Assembly (NCBI GenBank): GCA_021788565.1
Contig: JAJYKO010000159.1
Span: 1 to 8,932, forward strand
Source of the DNA: Chloroflexota bacterium
Lineage (GTDB): Bacteria; Chloroflexota; UBA6077
Reading direction: 5' to 3'
Length of the DNA stretch: 8,932 nt
The translations under genes were made by a program, and so were the position numbers. Below the pieces are notes generated by a model. The model saw only the letters and a program-made list of their open reading frames with translations, was not told where the DNA came from and did not search any database. Numbering within the stretch: position 1 is the first letter of the stretch; every line of letters begins with the position of its first letter. Positions 1 to 7,019 of this stretch are shown here, in pieces.

Positions 1-429
1 GTGACCCTCCACATTGGTATCGACACCTTCCGCCCGGTGCAGGAGGAGGATCCCACCCTCCACCCGATGCACAGGGAGTTCTACGAGGTCCCAGACGATG
101 TGGCGGAAGAGATCACGGCGGCCAGGGGAGAGGGGCGGAGGGTAATAGCGGTCGGGACCACTACCGTGAGGGTGTTGGAGAGCGCGGCCCGGGATGGCTC
201 TCCGGCGGAGATAGCCGCCGGCTCCGCGTGGGCGGATCTCTTCATATATCCGGGTTATCGCTTCAAAGCGGTGGACGCTTTGATCACCAATTTTCACCTG
301 CCGCGGTCGACCCTGATCATGCTGGTGAGCGCACTTGCCGGGCGGGAAAGGCTGCTTGCGGCTTACGAGGAAGCAGTGCAACTCCGCTACCGCTTCTTCA
401 GTTTCGGAGATGCGATGCTTATCGCGTGA
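1..429 (+). CDS. queA: QueA, S-adenosylmethionine:tRNA ribosyltransferase-isomerase, C-terminal part (left end cut by window)
   Basis: QueA transfers and isomerises the ribosyl part of S-adenosylmethionine onto 7-aminomethyl-7-deazaguanine in tRNA, making epoxyqueuosine (cytoplasmic queuosine pathway). The 142 visible residues match the family's C-terminal part: [12 protein letters not shown], then [21 protein letters not shown], the strongly conserved [33 protein letters not shown] and the ending [12 protein letters not shown]. The usual length is about 340-360 residues, so roughly 200 are missing to the left. The GTG at base 1 is therefore an internal valine codon, not a start. The frame is clean to the TGA at 427-429 and all conserved blocks are present, so the gene looks functional. 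The common partner tgt does not follow; hppA lies about 310 bases downstream on the same strand. Family assignment is near certain. Confidence 0.96.
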   Translation: MTLHIGIDTFRPVQEEDPTLHPMHREFYEVPDDVAEEITAARGEGRRVIAVGTTTVRVLESAARDGSPAEIAAGSAWADLFIYPGYRFKAVDALITNFHLPRSTLIMLVSALAGRERLLAAYEEAVQLRYRFFSFGDAMLIA

Positions 430-740
430 TTGCGTCGCTGCCTGGTGCCCTTGAGCACGTTGTGTTATAGTTGCGGGTGCCTTCGCGGCACCAGTGATGC
501 GTGTAGTCGGGCATTCTACTTGCGAGGTTTGGGTTCAGTCCCATTGTGATTCGCGCACCACATGACATCTGACGATATCGATGCGCTGATGGACGCGGGC
601 ATGTCGAGCCGCGACGGCTGGTTGTGGCGGGGCTCGCGGGACGGAGCGGTTGTGCTCCGCCCATTTTGTGTCCGCGGGTACCCACTCGGGTTGTGGTTCA
701 GGAAAAAACTCACTCTGATTATGGGAGGGTTCTCATCGTC
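430..740 (+). promoter_or_regulatory. Non-coding gap and likely 5' leader of hppA with several hairpins
   Basis: No convincing gene lies here. Three short perfect hairpins are visible: GGTGCC/GGCACC at 476-492 (5-base loop), AGCCG/CGGCT at 607-619 (3-base loop) and CGGAGC/GCTCCG at 642-659 (6-base loop). CGCGGGAC at 635-642 and GTCCGCG near 670-676 could close around the last one with one bulged base. The first hairpin is 46 bases after the queA stop and could help end that transcript, but no T-run follows it. The structured 607-680 part sits just upstream of hppA and could be a leader element. It does not match any riboswitch consensus I know, including the fluoride riboswitch sometimes linked to pyrophosphatases. 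I found no promoter with good spacing. A purine-rich GGGAGG at 723-728, 12 bases before the hppA ATG, is the likely ribosome site. Confidence 0.4.
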
Positions 741-2852
741 ATGGACTTGATCTGGATAGTCCCTGTCGCCGGCTTCGTGACGATCCTGTTCGCTTTCTAC
801 ATGGCGTGGGACGTATTGCGCCGCGACACCGGAAACGATGCCATGCGGGCGGTGGCGGGTGCCATCTTCGAGGGCGCCATGGCGTTCTTGAAGCGGCAGT
901 ATCGCACCATCGGTATGCTCGCCATCGTGACCGCAGTCCTCATCGGATTGTTAATCGGCTGGGTTGAGAACGACAGCGGGCTCGGCGTCAGGACGGGTAT
1001 CGCGTTCCTGGTGGGCGCCGGGTGCTCCGCACTGGCGGGCTTCATCGGGATGTACGTGGCGGTGCAGTCCAACATTCGCACCGCCAGCGCGGCGCAGCGA
1101 AGCCTGGCGGAGGCGATCACCGTCTCCATGCGCGGCGGCGCGGTCTCCGGCTTCCTGGTAATCGCCATGAGCCTGCTGGGAGTAGCGGGCATCTTCTACG
1201 CCTATGGCGGGCTGGCCCACCCCGATCTGGCGCCGTTCCTGATCGTGGGCTTCGGATTTGGCGCCAGCTTCGTGGCCCTGTTCGCGCAGCTGGGCGGCGG
1301 AATTTACACCAAGGCCGCTGACATGGGCGCTGACCTTGTCGGCAAGGTTGAGGCTGGCATTCCAGAGGACGACCCGCGGAACGCGGCCGTCATCGCGGAT
1401 CTCGTGGGAGACAACGTCGGTGACTGCGCCGGTCGTGGCGCGGACCTGTTCGAGTCCACGGCTGCCGAGAACATCGGCGCCATGATCCTTGGCGTGGCCA
1501 TCTACGCAGCCACCAAGAACCCTGCCTGGATCGTCTTCCCGTTGGTGGTGCGCGCCTTCGGCTCCGTCGCTTCCATGATTGGTATCCTCTTCGTCGGCGG
1601 GGCCAGCGAAGACAACCCGATGAAGGCGCTCAACCGCGGCTACTACGTGGCCGCGGGGCTGTCGGCGGTTTTCATGGTGTTCGTCGTCAGCGTGATGCTC
1701 GGCGATATGCAGTTCGCCTGGGCCGGACTGGTCGGAATCGCCACCAGCATCGTCTTCGTATTCATCACCCAGTACTACACCGCGGGCCAGTGGCGACCGG
1801 TTAGATCGATCGCTGACGCGTCGAGAACAGGGCCCGCGACCAACATCGTGGCCGGCCTCGCGGTCGGCTTCGAGACGACGGCCAGCACGGCCGTCACCAT
1901 TGGCATCGCCTTGCTTCTATCCTTCTGGCTGGGATCTACGACCGGACTGGATCACGGCGGTATCTACGGCACCGCCGTGGCCACCATGGGGATGCTGATG
2001 ACCTGCGCCTACATCCTTTCGATGGACACTTTCGGGCCGATCACCGACAACGCCGGCGGCATCAACGAGATGGCCCACGCTCCGGCCGAGGCCCGCAGGA
2101 TCACCGATGCCCTGGACGCGGTGGGCAACACTACCAAAGCCCTCACCAAGGGCTACGCGGTTGCCTCCGCCGCGCTGGCGGCCTTCCTTCTGTTCAGTGC
2201 CTACCTGGATAAGGTGACCCAGGTCATGCGCACGCGACCCGGGATCGCGGCGAACTACACATTCGACACGGTCAACCTGGCGAACGTGGACGTGTTCGTG
2301 GGCGCGCTACTCGGCACGATGTTGGTCTACCTCTTCAGCTCGCTGGCGATCCGCGCGGTTCAGCGCACCGCCAGCGCCATTATCGAGGAGGTCCGCCGCC
2401 AGTTCCAGACCGATCCTGGCATAATGGCGGGTACCTCAAAGCCTGACTACGCGAGGTGCGTCGACATAACCACTAGGTCCGCTCTGCGTGAGATGGTGGC
2501 CCCGGGCATCCTGGCCGTGGGTATGCCGGTCCTCGTGGGCCTGCTGCTGAGGGCAGAGGCCACGGCAGGGTTCCTGATGGTTGGCACCATCGCCGGCATC
2601 ATGCTGGCGACCGTGCTGAATAACGGCGGCGGTGCCTGGGACAACGCGAAGAAGTTCATAGAGGCCGGCTATATGAAGATAGACGGCAAGGTGGTTGGCA
2701 AGAACACCATGGCCCACGCGGCCGCGGTTGTTGGCGACACGGTGGGTGACCCCTTCAAGGACACCGCTGGACCGTCGCTGCACGTGCTGGTGAAGCTGCT
2801 GAGCACCATCACCCTGGTGCTGGCGCCGCTATTCATCGGACCGCTGTTCTAG
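741..2852 (+). CDS. hppA: Membrane-bound proton-translocating pyrophosphatase, K+-independent type
   Basis: This integral membrane pump couples hydrolysis of pyrophosphate to phosphate with proton export. It would recycle biosynthetic pyrophosphate and help build the proton gradient. The 703 residues are the normal family length with many hydrophobic segments. The catalytic blocks are complete: GGGIYTKAADMGADLVGKVE at residues 185-204, DLVGDNVGDCAGRGADLFES from D220, DTFGPITDNAGGINEMA in the middle, and GDTVGDPFKDTAGPSLHVL from G665 near the end. In the block GNTTKALTKG the key positions are K466 and T469. In this family a lysine there replaces the potassium ion, marking the K+-independent class, which is known only as proton pumps, whereas K+-dependent and Na+-pumping forms have alanine there. 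The ATG at 741 gives the usual N-terminus MDLIWIVPVAGF; the frame stays open to 624 but that extension is not hydrophobic or family-like. The TAG stop is followed by a strong hairpin. Confidence 0.97.
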   Translation: MDLIWIVPVAGFVTILFAFYMAWDVLRRDTGNDAMRAVAGAIFEGAMAFLKRQYRTIGMLAIVTAVLIGLLIGWVENDSGLGVRTGIAFLVGAGCSALAGFIGMYVAVQSNIRTASAAQRSLAEAITVSMRGGAVSGFLVIAMSLLGVAGIFYAYGGLAHPDLAPFLIVGFGFGASFVALFAQLGGGIYTKAADMGADLVGKVEAGIPEDDPRNAAVIADLVGDNVGDCAGRGADLFESTAAENIGAMILGVAIYAATKNPAWIVFPLVVRAFGSVASMIGILFVGGASEDNPMKALNRGYYVAAGLSAVFMVFVVSVMLGDMQFAWAGLVGIATSIVFVFITQYYTAGQWRPVRSIADASRTGPATNIVAGLAVGFETTASTAVTIGIALLLSFWLGSTTGLDHGGIYGTAVATMGMLMTCAYILSMDTFGPITDNAGGINEMAHAPAEARRITDALDAVGNTTKALTKGYAVASAALAAFLLFSAYLDKVTQVMRTRPGIAANYTFDTVNLANVDVFVGALLGTMLVYLFSSLAIRAVQRTASAIIEEVRRQFQTDPGIMAGTSKPDYARCVDITTRSALREMVAPGILAVGMPVLVGLLLRAEATAGFLMVGTIAGIMLATVLNNGGGAWDNAKKFIEAGYMKIDGKVVGKNTMAHAAAVVGDTVGDPFKDTAGPSLHVLVKLLSTITLVLAPLFIGPLF

Positions 2853-2881
2853 CCGGGGCAACGCCACCGAATCGAATAGTC

Positions 2882-2918
2882 GCAAACGGGGGAGGTCATC
2901 TTGACCTCCCCCGTTTGC
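2882..2918. terminator. Perfect 17-bp stem-loop between convergent hppA and the antiporter gene
   Basis: GCAAACGGGGGAGGTCA (2882-2898) is followed by a 3-base loop TCT and its exact complement (2902-2918). It lies 29 bases after the hppA stop and 57 bases past the end of the antiporter gene, so it can fold in both transcripts. The stem base has AAA on one side and TTT on the other, but no long T-run follows on either strand. It is therefore a strong hairpin terminator candidate without a classic tail, and most likely serves hppA. Confidence 0.8.
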
Positions 2919-2933
2919 AGCTCACGGAGGGCT

Positions 2934-2978
2934 TGATGGGGGGAGCCTCGCCCTCCCCGTCTCCGCCTCTCCCCATCA
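2934..2978 (-). terminator. Second inverted repeat over the 3' end of the antiporter gene
   Basis: TGATGGGG (2934-2941) pairs exactly with CCCCATCA (2971-2978), and a smaller GGGAG/CTCCC pairing is possible inside. The right arm includes the antiporter stop codon (complement of TCA at 2976-2978). The hairpin could stabilise or help terminate the antiporter mRNA. The inner sequence is pyrimidine-rich and the loop is long, so this is a weak candidate compared with the stem-loop next to it. Confidence 0.3.
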
Positions 2979-4688
2979 CTCCGTCCACCCGGTCGCCCGA
3001 CGGTAGAAGGCTGTGCGTCTTCCTGATGTGAGCGCGTTTAGCTCGGGGCCGCCTATCCCGTACCGCCGCATGGCGTGGCGGATAACCTCCACCCCCGCCT
3101 CAAACTCCGGTTGGACGACCTCCGTGGCCCCAGCATCCTGCAGTCGTTTTACCTGGCTGGCATCGGCGGCTCGGGCCACGATGTCCAGCCGCGGGTGCTT
3201 GGCATGAACGTACCGAGTCGCCAGCTCGGCGGCGCGAGCATCGGGAATCAGTACGGCAAGCACCACTGCCCTGTTCAACTCTGCGTGGTCAAGCACCACC
3301 GGATTGCCAGCGTCCCCATACACCACCGGCACGCTCTGTTCCCGCCTCTCCCTGACAATGTCCGGATTGTAGTCGATCACGAGGTACTGCATCCCACGTT
3401 TCTCCAAGGCATCGGCCAGCTCGCTGCCCACCCTGCCAAATCCGCAGATGACGGCGTGCCGATGCAGCTCCTTGTCTCCGAGAAATGCTTCAAGCGGCTC
3501 TTGAAACCACCTGCTTAGCAGGGGCGCTCGCTCCAACTGCTTCAACAGAAACGGTCCCGCGCGGAGCAGAAACGGCGAGATCAGAATACTCAGTACCACG
3601 GTCCCAAGCGCCAGGGTGAAGACGGTCTGCGGTATAGCGCCCAGGTCGACGCCTATGCCCGCCAGCAGGAACGAGAACTCCCCCTGCTGCGCTAGACTGA
3701 GCCCCGCGAGGAAGGCCACTCTGCCTGGGAGGCCGAGCAGCGCCACCAACAGGGTGACGATGGCCACCTTGCCTATCACCACGATGGCCACCAAGAGCGC
3801 TACTAGGCCTGCCTGAGACCACAATGCGGCGGGGTCGATCAGCATTCCCAGGGAAACAAAGAACAGCGAGGAGAAGAGGTCTCGAAGGGGAACGACCTCC
3901 GCAACTACCTGAGTTCTGTACTCCGACTCCCCGATCACCAAGCCCGCCAGAAACGCCCCAAAGGCCAGCGAGAGTCCCGCGGCGCTGGTTACCAGCGCGG
4001 TTCCGAGGGCCAGGCCCACGACACCCAGGATGAACAGCTCCCTGCTGTGCGGCACCGACGCGTGACCGAGGGCCCACGGCACCGCTCGAGCTCCCACCAG
4101 GTAGGCCCCCATCAGTACCGCGGCGGCCTTCACTCCGGCCACGGCCAGATCGCTCGCCAGGTTTTCCCCGCCCGCGGCCAGCGATGGCAGGACTATGACC
4201 ATCGGCACGATCGCGATGTCCTGCACCAGCAGGATGCCCAGCGCCGCGCGGCCGTGAAGAGATTGCAGCTCCCCCCGACCCATCAGCAGCTTCATGGCGA
4301 CCACAGTGCTGGAGAGCGCTAGGAGGGCGCCCAGGTAGATACCCTGGACTGGAGAAAGGCCGGCGAGCGGCGCGAGAGGGATCCCCAGCAGCATGATGAA
4401 GAGGATCTGGAGCGGTCCCCCGATGCCGGCCACTTTCCCCAGCCGGCGCAGCTCGCCGATGGAAAACTCGGCCCCGAGCACAAACATCAGCAGTGCCACC
4501 CCGATCTCTGCCATAAGCTGGACGGCGTGGAGGTTGGCCGTGGGACCGGGAGTGAACTGCCCTATCAGAAGGCCGCCGGCGATGTAGCCCAGCAGCACCG
4601 GAAGACCCAGCCTCTGCGCGATGGTTCCACCGACAAAGGCGGAGAGCACCGCTATCGCCAGATTCAGGACCAGTTCCGTGTTATCCAC
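2976..4688 (-). CDS. CPA2 (Kef-type) cation/proton antiporter with C-terminal RCK nucleotide-binding domain
   Basis: This is a membrane antiporter of the monovalent cation:proton antiporter-2 family, expected to exchange K+ (or Na+) for protons. The first ~385 of 570 residues hold about a dozen hydrophobic segments with family signatures: LGYIAGGLLIG (33-43), ALSSTVVAMKLL (124-135), GILLVQDIAIVPM with the Q156-D157 pair in the ion-site helix, and SLAQQGEFSFLLAG (331-344). A Q-D pair rather than D-D is typical of Kef-like members. Residues ~410-540 form an RCK/TrkA-N Rossmann domain: HAVICGFGRVGSELA with G416, G418, G421, and acidic D439 ending strand 2, as for NAD(H) binding. The protein ends soon after, so there is no TrkA-C domain. 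The start is GTG at 4688 with GGAGG (4704-4700) 11 bases upstream. It is convergent with hppA. I give no symbol because KefB, KefC and other CPA2 members cannot be separated from sequence alone. Confidence 0.93.
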   Translation of the reverse strand: MDNTELVLNLAIAVLSAFVGGTIAQRLGLPVLLGYIAGGLLIGQFTPGPTANLHAVQLMAEIGVALLMFVLGAEFSIGELRRLGKVAGIGGPLQILFIMLLGIPLAPLAGLSPVQGIYLGALLALSSTVVAMKLLMGRGELQSLHGRAALGILLVQDIAIVPMVIVLPSLAAGGENLASDLAVAGVKAAAVLMGAYLVGARAVPWALGHASVPHSRELFILGVVGLALGTALVTSAAGLSLAFGAFLAGLVIGESEYRTQVVAEVVPLRDLFSSLFFVSLGMLIDPAALWSQAGLVALLVAIVVIGKVAIVTLLVALLGLPGRVAFLAGLSLAQQGEFSFLLAGIGVDLGAIPQTVFTLALGTVVLSILISPFLLRAGPFLLKQLERAPLLSRWFQEPLEAFLGDKELHRHAVICGFGRVGSELADALEKRGMQYLVIDYNPDIVRERREQSVPVVYGDAGNPVVLDHAELNRAVVLAVLIPDARAAELATRYVHAKHPRLDIVARAADASQVKRLQDAGATEVVQPEFEAGVEVIRHAMRRYGIGGPELNALTSGRRTAFYRRATGWTE

Positions 4689-5005
4689 AAGGGTTCAGGC
4701 CTCCGTGCGGGCAATCCGGCCGAGAGTGGTGCATCCGCCGACTTGATGAGGCTTATAGCCGCGGGCTTCACACGCGCGTACACGTTGGAGAAAACCTGCC
4801 TGCCCACTAGGACGCGCGCGAATGAATGGTGCGGCCACACTCTCAGCGCCAACCGGGTGGATGCACCACCTGGCGAGCCTCTGCCTGAAGGATAGCATGC
4901 GGGCGCCGTGCCCCGCACCACTCCTGCATTCTTACTTTGACAGTTTGTGCCCGCAGCTCTAGTGCGCCAGAGAGGCAACGAAGTAGCTGAAGCTTGGACG
5001 AAAAG
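4689..5005. other. 317-base stretch without a gene between the antiporter and the dehydrogenase remnant
   Basis: The open frames here have no family features and no convincing start. The left half is the antiporter's 5' leader and holds a long inverted repeat pair (4726-4869, listed separately). On the + strand TTGACA at 4937-4942 is a perfect -35 word, but downstream -10 words are poor (TCTAGT at 4958-4963 gives a 15-base spacer). It may be a relic promoter of the dehydrogenase remnant. I could not identify a credible promoter for the antiporter. Confidence 0.5.
4726..4869 (-). repeat. 14-bp inverted repeat pair enclosing 116 bases in the antiporter leader
   Basis: GTGGTGCATCCGCC (4726-4739) pairs with the complement at 4856-4869; 11 outer bases match exactly, then one G-T position, then two more matches. 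Inside, CGCGCGT (4773-4779) can pair with ACGCGCG (4812-4818), giving a nested fold. The left arm ends 37 bases upstream of the antiporter GTG. It could be a structured leader RNA, or the ends of a very small non-coding mobile element. I see no target-site duplication beside the ends. Confidence 0.5.
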
Positions 5006-5167
5006 ATGGATTTGGGATTGAAAGACGGGGTCGCCATAGTGGCGGCCGCCAGCAAGGGCCCTGGCAAGGCCGTTGCCCTGGGGCTGGCGAAGAGCGTGTC
5101 GAACGAACTCCCGAAGGACGGCATCAAAGTTAACAGCGTCTGCCCTTCGACGGCGGTGAATACGAGG
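5006..5167 (+). pseudogene. Short-chain dehydrogenase/reductase remnant with the middle deleted
   Basis: The reading frame starts MDLGLKDGVAIV, a standard SDR N-terminus, and continues AAASKGPGKAVALGLA where the cofactor loop normally reads TGASKGIGKA. It then jumps at about residue 27-28 (near base 5087) to KSVSNELPKDGIKVNSVCP, which in intact ~250-residue members lies near residue 160-180. About 130 residues are missing, including the NAG motif and the catalytic Ser-Tyr-Lys. Similarity ends around NTRR (base ~5167); the frame runs on through low-complexity glycine codons to a TGA at 5296, overlapping the kinase gene's 3' end. The glycine loop is also damaged: threonine-glycine became alanine-alanine, and a proline replaces the usual isoleucine. 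It cannot be an active enzyme. The ATG at 5006 lacks a good ribosome site. The family call is secure; the original substrate is unknown. Confidence 0.85.
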
Positions 5168-5181
5168 CGCTGTTCCAACCT

Positions 5182-5217
5182 GGGGGGCGGGGGCGGGTGT
5201 CGGGGGATGGGGATGGG
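5182..5217 (+). other. Six consecutive G-tracts, potential G-quadruplex
   Basis: On the + strand there are G-runs of 6, 5, 3, 5, 4 and 3 bases with spacers of 1, 1, 4, 2 and 2 bases. That exceeds the usual four-run rule for a quadruplex. It sits between the dehydrogenase remnant and the stop codon of the convergent kinase (50 bases away). It could act as a roadblock or 3' boundary, or be slippage-prone sequence left where the dead gene decayed. Confidence 0.6.
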
Positions 5218-5267
5218 AGCGCCGACGCCGACGTCGGGCGCGATCCGATCTTCGCCGATTTCGCGCG

Positions 5268-6767
5268 CTACTCCCGGCCGGCCGCCGGAAGGCTGAAGTA
5301 GAAGGTGCTTCCCCTCCCCACCTCGCTCTTCACCCAGATCACCCCTCCGTGAGCCTCCACCAGACCCTTCGTGATGTATAGCCCCAGGCCAACACTGTCT
5401 CGCCGCCAGCGGCTCCGCTCCGTCCTGCCGTAACGCTGAAACAGGCGCGAGGCCTCCGCCGGCGAGATACCGTCTCCCCAGTCCGCCACCGAGGTTACGA
5501 CCTGGTTACCGTCAAGCGAGATCCCTATCGACACTTTCGTGCTCGGATCGGAGTACTTCAGCGCGTTCGTCAGGAGGTTCGTCACTATGCGCTCCACGCG
5601 ATCCGGATCCGCGAGCACTGGCGGCAGCCCGTCATCAGCCGTGATAGAGATCCTCTCCGTGTCGACGATCGAGGCCAGCCGCGCCTTGATGTCCAGCACC
5701 AAACCAGGTAGCCAGACTTCCGATCGGATCAAATCCAGCTTGCCTGCTTCCATACGCGCCGAGTCCACCAGGTTCCTTATCATGGCATTCATCTGCCGGG
5801 CAGCCAGTATGATGGCGTCGGCGCTTTCTCGCCGCCGCAAGTTGATCTTGCCACGGGTAAGAGACTTATACAGGATATGCCCATGGCCCAGAATTGCCGT
5901 CAGCGGGCTTCGCAAGTCGTGGGAGATGGTTCGAACGAGGTCTTCCTGGTACTCCTGCAGCCGCCTCATGGCGGTGACGTCGGTGAAGGTAGCCACGGCG
6001 CCGAGGGTCCGGCCATCCGCGGCCTTGATAGGGGCCGCGCTCGCGGCTACCCAGACCGTCTTGCCGTCGCGCCGGCTCAACACCAGCAGTTCTCCCATGA
6101 CGGTCTCGTCTCTCAAGGCTCGGCACCCGGGCGTCTCGTGCGGTGCGAGCGCTCTCCCATCGTGCGTCTCACAGCGAAACTCCGCGAGCCGCTCCCCATG
6201 TAAGTCTTGCCCATGGTCCGGATCCAACCCCAACAGCCCCACAGCCGCGGGGCTTGCCCGGCGGATCGTGCCGTCCACGTCTAGAACCACCACGGCGCCG
6301 GCAATAGAGGCTACCGTCGCATCGAGCACAGCTGTCTGCTCGAGAGCTTCTTCGGCCAGAGCCTGTACCGTCGCCGGATCTCGCCTCGGCTTGCTCGCGG
6401 TCAGCTCCCGTTCTATCGCGGGAATGATCCGGAAGATGTTGCTCTTCGTCACGTAGTCATGGGCGCCGGCCCTGATCGCTTCCACCGCCAGTTCCTCACC
6501 GGGTTGCGCAGAGACCACGACGACAGGCAGACCGTTACCTATTGCCTTCACGAGTGAGATCGCTGCCAGTGCGGCAAGCCCGGTCACGGAGCGATCGACT
6601 ATCGCGATATCCCACTCCCCTCCCCGCAGCGCATTCTCCAGAGCCTCTCGCGTGTGCACGCTATGAAATAGCGGCTCGTAGCCGCCATGCCTGAGGACCC
6701 TCAGCAGCCATTGAGGAAAGTCTTCAGAGTCCTCGACGAGCAGGACGCGCAAAGGGTTTCGAGCCAT
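5268..6767 (-). CDS. Sensor histidine kinase with N-terminal receiver and PAS domains
   Basis: This two-component signalling protein autophosphorylates a histidine and passes the phosphate to a receiver. From the ATG at 6767 it has 499 residues (numbers below count from here). A receiver domain covers ~5-120: LRVLLVEDSED with acidic E12-D13, likely phosphoacceptor D58 in IAIVDRSV, S86 in VVVVS and K108 in DYVTK. A linker helix follows, then a PAS domain at ~145-270 ending in the typical FTDVTAMRRLQEYQ. Next come the HisKA box RTISHDLRSPLTAIL with H283 and the HATPase domain: N box NLLTNALKYS, DWGDGIS, and VGLGLYITKGLVEAHGG. There is no signal peptide or membrane segment, so it is cytoplasmic. 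The start at 6767 has GGGCGG 6 bases upstream; another ATG at 6773 is possible, and a TTG at 6833 extends the frame without similarity. The loop after D58 lacks the usual Leu-Pro-Gly. No response regulator gene is adjacent. Confidence 0.93.
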   Translation of the reverse strand: MARNPLRVLLVEDSEDFPQWLLRVLRHGGYEPLFHSVHTREALENALRGGEWDIAIVDRSVTGLAALAAISLVKAIGNGLPVVVVSAQPGEELAVEAIRAGAHDYVTKSNIFRIIPAIERELTASKPRRDPATVQALAEEALEQTAVLDATVASIAGAVVVLDVDGTIRRASPAAVGLLGLDPDHGQDLHGERLAEFRCETHDGRALAPHETPGCRALRDETVMGELLVLSRRDGKTVWVAASAAPIKAADGRTLGAVATFTDVTAMRRLQEYQEDLVRTISHDLRSPLTAILGHGHILYKSLTRGKINLRRRESADAIILAARQMNAMIRNLVDSARMEAGKLDLIRSEVWLPGLVLDIKARLASIVDTERISITADDGLPPVLADPDRVERIVTNLLTNALKYSDPSTKVSIGISLDGNQVVTSVADWGDGISPAEASRLFQRYGRTERSRWRRDSVGLGLYITKGLVEAHGGVIWVKSEVGRGSTFYFSLPAAGRE

Positions 6768-6949
6768 ATTCATCCGCCCAAGCGCGGCCGCGTCATGATC
6801 GGTGGTCTTGGGGGCAAAGGCGAGTGGGTTCAAGAGCCTCTTCTCCAGGCCTGGCTCGAGAGAGGCTGCGGGGGCCAGGCGCTGTTAGTCAGATGATGGG
6901 TGAAACCAGTAAATCCCGACAGTCTAGAGTAGTTAAATGAAATCACTAT

Positions 6950-6978
6950 TAATTAATTACAAGAAGCATGCCACTCAA
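6950..6978 (-). promoter_or_regulatory. Possible promoter of the histidine kinase gene in an AT-rich patch
   Basis: Reading leftwards, TTGAGT (6978-6973) is followed by a 17-base spacer and TAATTA (6955-6950). The patch 6900-6965 is markedly AT-rich compared with the rest of the window, which supports a promoter zone. The -10 word is a weak match, and this start would leave a leader of about 175 bases before the ATG at 6767. Confidence 0.3.
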
Positions 6979-7019
6979 AGTTGCAGGCGGCAAGCGGAGA
7001 TTTTAGCGGTTCGTTGGAG

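Noticed and set aside
500..560. tRNA-like T-arm (GGGTTCAGTCCC) followed by ACCA at about 551-556
   Set aside because: The loop is one base short, no matching 5' acceptor strand or anticodon arm can be placed upstream, so no cloverleaf forms.
624..740. Longer hppA start at 624
   Set aside because: The added 39 residues are not hydrophobic or family-like, whereas the ATG at 741 gives the standard N-terminus with a purine-rich site before it.
562..750. 62-residue + frame overlapping the hppA start (MTSDDIDALMDAG...)
   Set aside because: No ribosome site, no family resemblance, and it overlaps the true hppA start; the region is better read as a leader.
3490..4077. 195-residue - strand frame inside the antiporter gene
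   Set aside because: It lies in another frame of the same strand as a gene with clear family motifs; its composition is that of a GC-rich shadow.
4937..4965. TTGACA-based + promoter before the dehydrogenase remnant
   Set aside because: The -35 word is perfect but no -10 word with proper spacing is present; mentioned only as a possible relic.
4664..4978. 104-residue - frame upstream of and overlapping the antiporter start
   Set aside because: No recognisable features; it runs through the inverted repeat pair and into the antiporter gene in another frame.
5539..6456. 305-residue + frame opposite the kinase
   Set aside because: Antisense to conserved kinase domains; serine/arginine-rich shadow translation without motifs.
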